In this document: positions 22,140-32,945 of the stretch, piece by piece | Position numbering within the stretch: position 1 is the stretch's first letter | Layout: each line of letters opens with the position of its first letter | Assembly: GCA_031216915.1 (NCBI GenBank) | Contig: JAUFNR010000125.1 | Span: 47,109 to 111,108 of the forward strand | Source of the DNA: Pictodentalium vernedei | Taxonomy: Eukaryota; Mollusca; Scaphopoda; Dentaliida; Dentaliidae | DNA: 64,000 bases | Reading direction: 5' to 3' | The notes under the pieces: model-generated | Told to the model about the DNA's origin: nothing | The model's database searches: none | Seen by the model: the letters and a program-made list of their open reading frames with translations, nothing else | Position numbers and translations under genes: made by a program

Positions 22140-24225
22140 CACTACAGAATCAATATTTGATGGTTTTAGGCATTTTAACAGGGCTATGCTATAACATAGG
22201 AGCAGTGCTCAGCTGGTCATGCTGTTGGAAAAAAATCATTGTTTAATGTTGTGTCAGTGCCACACCAATGACTCCAGGTGTCTTAACTGAGAAAGTGAGG
22301 CTTTTTTCACAAGAATGGCAAAACATTCATCAAGCGCAATGTGAAATATCTTCAGAAGCCAGAATGTGATTTAGAAATTATCACAAATGGGAAATTTAAT
22401 ATCACAAGAGGTTTGTTATATGTCAACATCAATTAATTTATGAATTTTATCATAGTTTTTTATAAAAAGGGGCATACTAGGGGGACACCTTCAAGGCTAT
22501 ATTTTGTCACATCAGTATGTGGAAGAAAATTTGACATCAGTTGTTGGGACAAAATGGTAATGTCTATTGATATTGGTGAATTATATACTTGTAGCTGCAA
22601 CCCCAATTTTTCAATCAAAATTGACATTTATATGGTTTCATGGGGTTGGAAACACCACTCTTTATCTTGCTGTATGGTTAAAGGAGACAATTTTTTCCTC
22701 AAAAGTATTACATGCTGATGCAGATTTTAGTTTTATTTGGAGATTGGGTTAGTTTTCAAGAAAAAATCTACATGAATTCCTTTAGGTAACAGAGCAAAGC
22801 AGAGTAGAAAAATGTATTGGAGGCAACAGCAGTTTTTAAGCCATTTGACACAGTTTGGACAGTTTTCTTTAAAAGAACAAATTTCCCATGTTTTTAACTC
22901 AGTGGAAGCCAAAAGTTGAATTCTCATGCAGAAATGACTCTTTTGTCACATGAAAGAGGTAAAATGTATCTTTGATAGGATTGGGGTTGATTAAGGAAAT
23001 ACATAATTTGGCTTCCGAACCTGATTTAATTATTATTTTGAGAGATTATTTCACATTTAAAAATTCATTGGGGTACCACACACCTTACAATACTTTTTTT
23101 ATTATTTTGAAAAGTATGTTTTTGTCATCATCAGCAATAAGGGCTATATATTGCAAGCAAATTCACATCTTGAGCAAGTGTAGCCTCCAGTGGCACAATA
23201 CAACCCCCAGCAAATGCCAAATAACAACCTATTTTACCCCACATGTACACATGTATTAATAAATGTAATTAAACCATGGTTCCCCATCATAGTACAGGGG
23301 CAGAGGGGGGTGCCAATCTTCCAACTCCTTCCAAATTACCATTCAAACCCACAGCCAGAAAACCCATATTGCAATTTTATTTACTGGCATTTAGATGTTT
23401 GCCTGAATTATGCTGTTAACCCTTTACTTACATGTAACATGAACAGCTGATTACCCTTGCCCACAAACTTATTGACTTACTAATGTTTTGTGTCAAAAAC
23501 ATGACTTTTTACACCATTGGAATGACCTCATTCCATTGAGAGGTCATAAGCTATGTGTTTGACACAAAAAACGAGAAAATAATGAACATGGAATGGCAAT
23601 ACTTGTGAACAGCACCAGCAGCTTTTGACCATTATATTTGGTAAAAGGTTAAAAAGTGTTAGAAAATAATTTCTTCATTGAAAGAGTATTTTAGAACACC
23701 AATTTGGGGGTGGGGTACAGTGGAAAAAATAACGCAATAAAGTTGCAAATGTGAGTGGATGGCATTTGTGCACAGTCTAGTACTAATAAAGTAGTCTAGT
23801 ACTAAATTTTCCCTCTTATTTGATGCACAACCCCCTGTTTTGGGTCGGAAAAAGTTCTCTGAAGGGTTATACTTGACAAAGATATTTGAATCCCCAAAAT
23901 TAAAGAGATGCGATCAAATTTTGTTCAGATCGAGCATTGTTGTCACGGTTCCCATGTTACAGCACAAAACTACAGTAACAGCTGTGAATTATTGTTCTCT
24001 CCTTGAATCAAGTCCCCCACCCACCTGCCCATACTGAAGCCTCAGTTGATGAGAAACAATTGGAAAGACTGTATAGTATGTTTTGGAAACTAAAGTCAAT
24101 CTCACACACTCTCAGTTTCCTATGATTTGCTTAGGTACTGCAGAACTTAGGGTCCATTGAGGTTTTTTCTCCGTTTGACAATCTTGTCCTGGCTCTTCTA
24201 ACAAAACTTTCCATTGTATGTCAGT
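22140..24225 (+). repeat. Segmental duplication, copy 2
   Basis: Partner of 19091-21725; landmark pairs are listed there. Further diverged fragments of the same family lie at 25475-25935, where 'gaagcctgaatgtgatttaa' and the 'attaatttatgaatt' block each recur. Confidence 0.8.
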
Positions 24226-24284
24226 TTTTATTTCTGTGTAGACTTTCAAAACACTAAAAAATAAAAGTTTGCTGAAATACAGCT

Positions 24285-25437
24285 CATTGTTCATATATGG
24301 GCTCTCTACACGAGCCCAAAGTTTTAACATAGGGTAATATGGGGAATATTCTTTAAAAATCTTCTTCAGAACCACCAGTCAGAATCTTTTAATGTTTGGT
24401 ATACATCATTGTTATGAGGGTCAGATTCAAACCATTTCCCTAGGTTAATATTTGGGCTTTCTATGGAAGCCCAAATTTTATCTTTGTTCAATATGGAGGG
24501 TAATTTAAAAAAATCTTCTTCTTCAGATCCACCAGTCTGAATGCTTTGATATTTGGTATGCAGCATCTCTAAGGGGGTCAGATTCAAGTTTGTTCAAATC
24601 AGATCCCTAGGTATATATTTGGGCTCACTATGATAGCCCAAATTTTTTCCTTAACGCAATATGAGTAAGTTTCTTTAAAAATCTTCTTCTTCAGATCCAC
24701 CACCATTCAGATTTATATTTGGTATACAACATCTCTAGGGGAGCCAGATTCCAGGTTGTTCAATTCGAGTGCCTAGGTTAATATTTGGGCTCCATATGGG
24801 AACATGAAATTTAACTTGGTACAATATGAGGGAATTTCTTCAAAACTCTTCTTCTTGAGATCCACTCGTCAGAATGCTTTCACATTTGGTATACAACATC
24901 TCTAGGGGGGTCAGATTCAAGTTTGTTCAAATCGGATCCATAGGTTAATATTTGGGCTCGCTATGGTAGCCCAAATTTGAACTTAGTGCAATTCGAAGAA
25001 ATTTCTTTACAATTTCTCGTCTTCAGATCCAACAGTCAGAATGCTTTCATATTCGATACACAACATCTCTAGGAAGTCAGATTCAACTGTGGTCAAATCA
25101 AGAGCCTGGGCTAATATTTGGGCTCTCTATGGGAGCCGGAATTGGCCATTTTGCTGAAGAATTGAAAATTTTGTATTCAGTACCCTCTAGAGGTACTAAG
25201 ATTAATCCACATAGGTTGTATCAAGGGGCTTCATAGGGGAGCTCTACATTTTACATTATGATCAACCGAAGAAAAGGCATGATGCCCAGATTATTTTTGT
25301 CACTCCTGAGGGACTCAAGGATTGACAATGTAGCCTATGGAGATGGCTTGCTTAATGTTGACTCATTCTTGGACTCTTGTTTAAATTGTGTTCTGTTCAA
25401 GATGAGCGCTTCAGGCCCCGTGGGGCCTCTTTTTTCT
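24285..25437 (+). mobile_element. Helentron-like element with about five 165-bp units
   Basis: Internal units begin 'tcttcttcagatccaccagt' near 24360, 24515, 24680, 24845 and 25015 and contain 'tttggtatacaacatctcta'. The last 270 bp match 8130-8397. The terminus aggccccgtggggcct is a perfect palindrome followed by cttttttct. The left end could not be defined exactly. Confidence 0.55.
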
Positions 25438-25474
25438 TTTTTTTTTTACAAAAAATTGTAAATGATTCACCAAA

Positions 25475-25935
25475 ACACATGATGTGAAATGTCAGTCTTC
25501 AGAAGCCTGAATGTGATTTAAAAACGATCACAAGTAGGATATTTAATGTCACAAGTTGTTTGTTTTGTGTCAATATTAATTAATTTATGAATTATGTCAC
25601 GTTTTTGATGAAGAGGGGTATACTGGGGGAGGGGGTTGGGGGTGTCACATTCATTGAGAGCTATTTTTTTAAAAATGTTACCACATCAGTGTAAATTTCC
25701 CATTTGTGATAGCTTTTTCGCAAGATGTTTGTTTTGTGTCAACATCAATTAATTTATGAATTATATCCTAGTTTTTTTTATGAAAAGGGTGGGGGGGTGG
25801 TCACATTCATTGAGGCCTATTTTTTTACCACATCAGTATGTGGAAGAAAATTTGACATCAGTTGTTAGGATAAATGGCAGTGTCTGTATTGCTGAATAAT
25901 ATAGCTGCAACCCCAATTTTAGAAACAAAATTGAC
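25475..25935 (+). repeat. Two partial copies of the 19-24 kb duplicated sequence
   Basis: 'gaagcctgaatgtgatttaa' with 'tgtcaatattaattaattta' at about 25500-25610, then 'tgtcaacatcaattaattta' again at 25737-25760, each followed by the G-rich 'aggggtatactggggg' type segment. Confidence 0.6.
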
Positions 25936-26243
25936 GTTCATGTTTGTTTCGTGGGGTGGGGAGGGGAGTGGGACACAATTTCTCTCATCAATTGGAGCAA
26001 TGGACGCAAAATCAGTTTATTTAAGGGCGTGTGAAAGGCATCAATAATTAGGCCACATTGAAACTCTTTTTTCAAATTTATTCCCCTTCACCTTGTGTGA
26101 GGACAATAATAATCTATGTGAATCATTGAATTATGATCAATCACGAAACGAACGTCAACTCAACAACTCTATTTATAGAAATGATCCGCATCGCCGGTAG
26201 TTCTAAAATGAGTCCGCAGGTAGAAAAAGGGACCGTAAGAGTC
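25936..26243. other. No gene recognised
   Basis: AT-rich spacer; nothing supported. Confidence 0.4.
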
Positions 26244-26590
26244 CGTAAGAGAACGCAAGTAAACTATGGGGGTTAATGTTCTGAAATGAATGGTTTCTGA
26301 TTGAAAACAGTATAAATAATACACATCCGAAGTTTGGTATAGAAATTTCAACTTTAACCCCTAAAATTTTGCTATTAATATATAGCGCGTTTTCAAACTT
26401 ACGGACTCATTTTTCGCAAGACGGGCCAAAGAGTCCGCAAATGAACTACTCGTCCTAAAAATATCAAATGAACGGTTTCTGATTGAAAAATAAATACATA
26501 TCCGAAGTTTGGTGTTGATATTTCAACGTTAACCCCTAAAATTTCACTATTAATGTATAGCGCGTTCACAAACTCATGGACTCATAGTGA
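26244..26590 (+). repeat. Twofold tandem duplication, about 180-bp units
   Basis: Both units contain 'gagtccgcaa', 'cggtttctgattgaaaa' (tggtttctgattgaaaa in unit 1), 'catccgaagtttggt', 'taacccctaaaattt' and 'tatagcgcgtt'. Diverged; no coding potential. Confidence 0.75.
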
Positions 26591-27094
26591 AGGTTTTTTG
26601 TTGAAACATTCGACTGAAAATAGGAAACTAAATGAATAGAATTAAATGAGAATGTCTAATGATATCACACAAAATGAAGAGAAATAGCCGGTTTATGCTT
26701 TTTAAAACTGGCAGTAATTGCTTATCAAATAACATTACTGTCTTACTTTTGTTAACGATTCCTATTTTCCTACCGCCCCAAGAGATTCTTCTTTTAAATA
26801 GCGAACCCGGACCAGAAGAAACGGATAAATTAACAAATAACGGCGACGTTATTTCGTAAATCCTCGACGGAACACCGGCGACGTTTTTCTCTCTCGAGTC
26901 TGGCAAATAATCGACAACATTGGTGTCATTAAATTGAGATAGGTCGGATATCACACATAAATCTGCTATTACGCACCCCTCCCCTTATACATCCTGCAAG
27001 TATAAATATCTCGATATTAAAATGTCTTGCCTGATGTTCCCTATATGGGCTAACCTGGAGGGAGGGGGGGGGGGGGGGGAGCATATGGCTGATT
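26591..27094. other. No gene recognised
   Basis: A 108-codon minus frame at 26628-26954 has no recognisable motif and is not supported. A G16 run lies at 27064-27079. Confidence 0.35.
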
Positions 27095-28183
27095 TTTAGC
27101 TCACCGAAGGGAACTTAACTTATCACTTGCCGTCCGTTGTGAACTTTACATTATTGACTTCTCCCAAACTACTGGACCAAATTGAACCAAATCTGGTGTG
27201 CATATTCCTTATCATATGTCAATTCAAGTTTGTACAAATAACCTTGCCGCGCCGAACCACAAGGGATATTACTCTGCTAGCACCCATACATTTTTTTTTA
27301 AAAAATTAAAAAATCCTACTTCTCCAGAACCATCATTGAGCTCCCTCTAGGAGCCCGAATTTTAACTTGGTGAAATATGAAGAAATGTCTTTAAAAATCT
27401 TGCATATTTGGTATGAATGCTTTCATATTTGGTGTACAACATTTCTAGGGGGTGTGGGGGGGTGGGGGGGGGGGGGGGGGGTGTTGGAGCCCAAAGTTTA
27501 ACTTTGTGCAATTTGAGGAAATTTCTTTAAAAATCTTCTTCTTCAGATCCACCAGTCAGAATCCTTTCATGTTTAGTATACAACATCTATAGGGGGTCAG
27601 ATTCAAGTTTGTTCAAATCGAGTCTCTGGGTTTATATTTGTGCTGCCTATGGCAGCCTGAATTTTAACTTAGTGCAATATGAGGGAATTTCTTCAAAAAT
27701 CTTTTTCTTCACATTCACCAGTCAGAATCAATTCATATTTGGTATGCAGCATCTTGCGGTGGGCCGTTTCAGTTTTGTTCAAATTGGTTACCTGGGTAAA
27801 TATTTTGGCTCCCAGTTTGAGCCCAAGGTTTAACTTAATGCAATGTGAGGACATTTCTTTTAAAACCCCTTTCTTCAGATCCACCGGCCAGAATTCTTTC
27901 GTATTTGGTATATAACATCTCCTGGGGGATCAGGTTCAAGTTTGTTCAATTTGAGTCCCTGGCTTATTATTTGGGCTCTCTATGGGCGGGGTGTGGGTGG
28001 CATGGGGAGCATGTTAGGTTTGTTCAAATCGATTCCTTAGTGTTTTTCCATAAAATTTGCCTTTCATGACTTCATTCCTTTGTAGAGTTGATGAACCATG
28101 TATAACTGAATGTGACCCCAAATACTTCTTTGAACCACTTTGGCAGGTGAGCGATTACAGCCCCTTGGGGCCTCTTATTTAGT
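27095..28183 (+). mobile_element. Helentron-like element with about four internal units
   Basis: Starts tttttagctcaccgaaggga like the 5653 element and ends ggcaggtgagcgattacagc followed by cccttggggcctcttattta (gcccc-tt-ggggc hairpin). Units share 'cttcagatccaccagtcaga' and 'atttggtatacaaca'. A long G tract at 27443-27481 interrupts one unit. Confidence 0.6.
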
Positions 28184-28316
28184 CAAGTTGTGCCGAAGTC
28201 AAAGCTCGACTTATAGTTTGTCGAATGGTGGGCGGGTGTAAACAGTTGGTTTCCGGATGATAACTTGATAATGGTTCGACCCACGTCATGAAACTCCATA
28301 GGTAGGTTGGCATCGG
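28184..28316 (+). repeat. Lead-in to the ERE-like repeat array
   Basis: Contains 'acagttggtttccggatgat' and 'cttgataatggttcgaccca', a partial first unit of the array that follows. Confidence 0.6.
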
Positions 28317-29302
28317 TGAGTGGAAGAACCCTCTTTATTTTGGACTTGCTTGGTCAAAGGTCAAGGTCACAGTGACCATGAACATAGTAAATTGTAAACA
28401 ATTGGTTTCCGGGTGATAACTTGTCTATAATTAAACTCACATTCATGAAACTTCATACGTTGGTAATGGTTGGCGTTCATGAGAGGAAAAACCCTATTAT
28501 TTTGGACTCACTAGGTCAAAGGTCAAGGTCACAGTGACCCTGAACATAGTAAATCAAAACAATTGGTTTCCGGATGATAACTTGATAATGGTTCGACTCA
28601 CGTTCATAACACTTCATCGGTAGGATGGCATCAGTGAGATGAAGAACTCTATTTATTTTGGACTTGCTAGGTGAAAGGTCAAGGTCACAGTGACCTTCAA
28701 CATAGTAAATTGTAAACAATTGGTTTCCGGATGCTAACTTGACTACGGTTGAAGCCACATTCATGAAACTTCATAGGTAGGTTGGCTTAAGTGAGTGGAA
28801 GTCACCTATTTATCTTGGTCTCGCTAGGTCAAAGGTCAAGGTCACAGTGACCTTGAACATAAATCGTAAACAATTGGTTTCCAGATGATAATTTGACAAT
28901 GGTTCCACCCACGTTCATGAAACTTCATAGGTAGGTTGGCATTATTGCAAGAAAGAGCCCTATTTATTTTGGAATCAGTAGGTCAAAGGTCAAGGTCACA
29001 GTGACCCTTCACATAGTAAATTGTAAACAATTAGTTTCCGGATGATAATGATTAAACCCACTTTTGTACTGTCACAACTCGACATTGGATCGGTGATCCT
29101 ATCGGAATTATTTTTGTTTTGTGAGGGGGGGGGTGTGCCCCCAGAACGCCCCCCCCCCATGGCTGTGCCACCGTGCCCCCACTTGAGCAATCGTGATTAA
29201 GTGCCTTGCCCAATGACACAACGCAGTTACCCCTGCTGGGGATCGAACCGTGGATCTCTCGGTTTGATGTCAGTAGTAGATCATGTACCCGATCGACCAC
29301 AT
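28317..29302 (+). repeat. ERE-palindrome array, duplication copy 1 (986 bp)
   Basis: Five units of 154-162 bp, each with 'gtcaaggtcacagtgacc'. The perfect 13-mer GGTCACAGTGACC is at 28365-28377, 28527-28539, 28683-28695, 28840-28852 and 28994-29006, always preceded by TCAAGGTCA overlap. The unit otherwise holds 'caattggtttccggatgata' and 'cattcatgaaacttcatagg'. The array ends in a minus-strand SINE head (29090-29302). The whole 986-bp block is repeated immediately downstream. Confidence 0.95.
29090..29302 (-). mobile_element. tRNA-headed SINE fragment inside duplication copy 1
   Basis: On the minus strand: a tRNA-like head with B box ggttcgatccc, then 'cattgggcaaggcacttaat' (the conserved central block) and 'gggggcacggtggcacagcc'. 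Its head differs from the SINE at 698, so it is a different family using the same central domain. C/G tracts at 29125-29158 follow. Confidence 0.7.
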
Positions 29303-30288
29303 TGAGTGGAAGAACCCTCTTTATTTTGGACTTGCTTGGTCAAAGGTCAAGGTCACAGTGACCATGAACATAGTAAATTGTAAACAATTGGTTTCCGGGT
29401 GATAACTTGTCTATAGTTAAACTCACATTCATGAAACTTCATACGTAGGTAATGGTTGGCGTTCATGAGAGGAAAAACCCTATTATTTTGGACTCACTAG
29501 GTCAAAGGTCAAGGTCACAGTGACCCTGAACATAGTAAATCAAAACAATTGGTTTCCGGATGATAACTTGATAATGGTTCGACCCACGTTCATAACACTT
29601 CATCGGTAGGATGGCATCAGTGAGATGAAGAACTCTATTTATTTTGGACTTGCTAGGTGAAAGGTCAAGGTCACAGTGACCTTCAACATAGTAAATTGTA
29701 AACAATTGGTTTCCGGATGATAACTTGACTACGGTTGAAGCCACATTCATGAAACTTCATAGGTAGGTTGGCTTAAGTGAGTGGAAGACACCTATTTATC
29801 TTGGTCTCGCTAGGTCAAAGGTCAAGGTCACAGTGACCTTGAACATAAATCGTAAACAATTGGTTTCCAGATGATAATTTGACAATGGTTCCACCCACGT
29901 TCATGAAACTTCATAGGTAGGTTGGCATTATTGCAAGAAAGAGCCCTATTTATTTTGGAATCAGTAGGTCAAAGGTCAAGGTCACAGTGACCCTTCACAT
30001 AGTAAATTGTAAACAATTAGTTTCCGGATGATAATGATTAAACCCACTTTTGTACTGTCACAACTCAACATTGGATCGGTGATCCTATCGGAATTATTTT
30101 TGTTTTGTGAGGGGGGGGTGTGCCCCCAGAACGCCCCCCCCCATGGCTGTGCCACCGTGCCCCCACTTGAGCAATCGTGATTAAGTGCCTTGCCCAATGA
30201 CACAACGCAGTTACCCCTGCTGGGAATCGAACCGTGGATCTCTCGGTTTGATGTCAGTAGTAGATCATGTACCCGATCGACCACATTG
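29303..30288 (+). repeat. ERE-palindrome array, duplication copy 2 (986 bp)
   Basis: Near-identical to 28317-29302, shifted by exactly 986 bp. GGTCACAGTGACC is at 29351-29363, 29513-29525, 29669-29681, 29826-29838 and 29980-29992, preserving the same 162/156/157/154 spacing. Differences are few (e.g. homopolymer lengths and cgacattgg/caacattgg), so the duplication is recent or an assembly duplicate. Confidence 0.95.
30076..30288 (-). mobile_element. tRNA-headed SINE fragment inside duplication copy 2
   Basis: Same element as at 29090-29302, carried along by the 986-bp duplication; one base differs in the B-box region (ggttcgattcc versus ggttcgatccc) and the G/C tracts are shorter. Confidence 0.7.
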
Positions 30289-32081
30289 GCCGGATCTCAT
30301 GTGACGTCATAGGCACATGGCCCAGGGACGAGTGTACGTCGTCCATTTTGTATATCTGAGGCCGCCACCTTGGTTTCTATGGTAGCACATGGTTGCTATG
30401 TGACCCAAAACCTTCTAGTAGGAAAGGGGTGAGTTCGGAGGGTGTGTTCGATTGAATAGGAGTAATTTTAATTACAGCAAACAACCCGACAATCCCTCTT
30501 AATTATCCAAAACTACCGAGACGGACTTAGAAAACCCCCACCTAGGGTTTATAATAGTAGCACGTAGTGCTAAATGAATGATGAGAGGTCCCATGTGGAT
30601 AAATTGAAGTGAACTAGAATACATCGAATTACCAGAAACATCCACCCAATCTCTCTAAACCATCAAAACAACTTTATTTACCACGGAATCCTCAATACTG
30701 GGCTTAAAAGAGTAGCATACAGTGCTTTAAGGTGCGTTTCCTGGTATGAGTAATTGTATTTGTTCGAATACTTTGTAAAATTACCCAAATAAATCCAACA
30801 GTTCTTTTACTAGTGCGGATTTCCCACTAAATATTCGGTTTCTACCTGTTGTCTCCTAGAATTTTTATTTTTGCCCAACAATAGACGCATTCATTTTTAT
30901 AAGATTAACTTTATTGTTTTGGATGTGCACCATAGTCTCGGTATTTTATCTATCCCGATATTTTCTGTGGTTTATCCTATTTCCTGGCCTGTTTTGCCTT
31001 TTACTGGTCCCATTTCTGCCTATCCCAGCAGACTATTTTGTCTTGGCCGTCTCTGTTTTTGCCTTTCCTGTGTATAACGAAGTCCTCTATGATCCTCAAA
31101 CCCAAAATACAATCAAGCAGGGTTAGGTATTATTCGAACGACTCGAATCTTATCGAGCAAATAAGCTTTTGAGCAGTTACTGAAAAAGTCACTACTCGAA
31201 CGACTCAAATCCCATTGAGCAGATGAGTATCGAAAGAGCGATTTCTTGTACGGCTCTTAATGCTCATCGGGGTATAGGAGGATACCTATGACATGATGAT
31301 GCAGTACTATATATACCTGATGATAATTTAGCTCCTAGTATCTGCCCAGTTCTAGACCTCTCCATGATCTTCATATCTCCAACACCACTATTACTGATTT
31401 TCCCAATATTGCCATCGTCTGTCCTATAATTAGATTTTAGTGTAGTCACCAAATCCCGCAGTCTTCTTCCACTCTTGCGGCCTTGTACCATTACTAGCAC
31501 TAGTACAGGCTTGCTAACCCTCTCAGATTGCTCGAACGACCAGAATCCCATCAAACAAATGAGCCATAGAGTAATTGCCTGAACGAGTGACTCCACGTAC
31601 GACTATTTTGCTCGTCTAGGTATTGAAGGATGGGAAGGATCTTGGGAACTAACAAGTTGATATAATAACCTTAGCTATTGAAATTGACGTACAATCCCGC
31701 TTATAATATAGCCTTGGTTTTTGAAAGTGCTGTTAAACCCTAATGAATCTACTTGCCATTGAATTACGAATTTTTGTCAGTTTAAAAAATGAAGGTTTGT
31801 TTTACTATAGCTTGTCTGAAGTTTGATCCTTCCGCACGCTTTCAAAATTTCTCGATTGCCATATTTGTCGCCATATTAACATATGAACATACATCTGTAG
31901 TTCGGTGTTTATTGCATGTCGCTGTACAACACGTTTTGGCAAATTGTTATATTTCACATAACCGCTGCTATTTCTGCGATATATACCATCTCTTTCCTGA
32001 AAAATCTTGCTTGGGGCTTACAATATTTACCGAAATTAACAATATTGGGTGTGCACCATTACGTGTCACGTATTTTCATAT
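30289..32081. other. Right part of the 14-kb block; no gene recognised
   Basis: A CRE octamer TGACGTCA (30302-30309), 'gtccattttgt' and 'gccgccaccttgg' occur close together at 30300-30380, which could be a promoter or the start of an unrecognised element. 'attcgaacgactcgaatc' and 'cgagcaaatgag'-like words recur at 31.13-31.56 kb. Short frames at 31264-31596 and 31789-32115 have no recognised domain. The block ends ..cacgtattttcatat before 5S spacer resumes. Confidence 0.4.
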
Positions 32082-32472
32082 TACAATGGTTTTGATTTCT
32101 TCTCATGCCACGTGAAGAGAAGTGTGCACATGAAAGATCTATAGTGTCCTGAATAAATTAATTGGCAAGTTCTGTTCGCTCGTATCCATTGTAATGTGTA
32201 CAAGAGATAAATATATATGAAGTTGAAAAGTGTCAAGTGATAGCCCTGTCAAATGAGTCAGATGCACAGAAGAAACTGTCTTGCTTCTCATTCGGGCCAC
32301 AGAGTTCTACCAGTACGCCCCTCCCCTCTCTCCCCCCTCCTATCTCACTACTGTGCAGAGGTGATAAAAAAGAATATAAAGAGGAAATTAAATTTAATAA
32401 AGCAAAATGTCTAGAGCACCCGGTATTCCCAGGCGGTCACCCATCCAAGTACTGACCGGGCTCTACGTTGCT

Positions 32473-32500
32473 TAACTTCGGTGATCGGACGAGAACCGGT
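32473..32500. other. Target-site duplication, left copy, 28 bp
   Basis: taacttcggtgatcggacga followed by gaaccggt. The right copy at 38303-38330 has one mismatch (gag/gac). Both lie inside the 5S gene (nt 27-54). Confidence 0.93.
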
Positions 32501-32945
32501 TTTTTTTTTATCTTTTATTCATAAAAACAATATAATTTTACAATAAAAATTTTTGTACAATATAAAAAATATATTTAATATATAATAAACATATGATCCT
32601 CACTGACAGATGATCATCTCTCTCACACACATTCTCACACTGGCACATGTTCCCAACCCCTGACTGTTGGTCTGACATGTAAGACCAAAAGTCAACAAAA
32701 AACCCCTCCCACTCAAAAACCCATTTGCCCAAATGCTGATACCCAATTGGACACCTGCAAACACACACATGCACTCTTCCACACACACATCTTTCCCTCA
32801 TTTATATACACATCCACAAACTTTAACCTGAAGAGTTATTTAACCAAGACCCTAACCATGAATGGATGTATTAATCAACTCAAATTATTCCAGTTACCTC
32901 CTTAAAATAATAATTAAACCCTTTGTTATAATGTAACTAAAAAGA

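Noticed and set aside
26628-26954. 108-codon minus-strand frame
   Set aside because: No motif, no repeat elsewhere and no splice or start context that supports it.
28516-30284. Repeated minus frames containing EGHCDLDLSPSKSKI
   Set aside because: Translations of the ERE-like satellite unit, repeated with it; not genes.
30300-30390. Host promoter with CRE and YY1-like sites
   Set aside because: Short motifs occur by chance (another CRE at 12092), and no gene follows.
18046-32081. The 14-kb block as a single giant transposon
   Set aside because: No long terminal inverted repeats, integrase, polymerase or transposase frame is visible; only a short inverted word near the edges. Reported as an interruption, not a named element.
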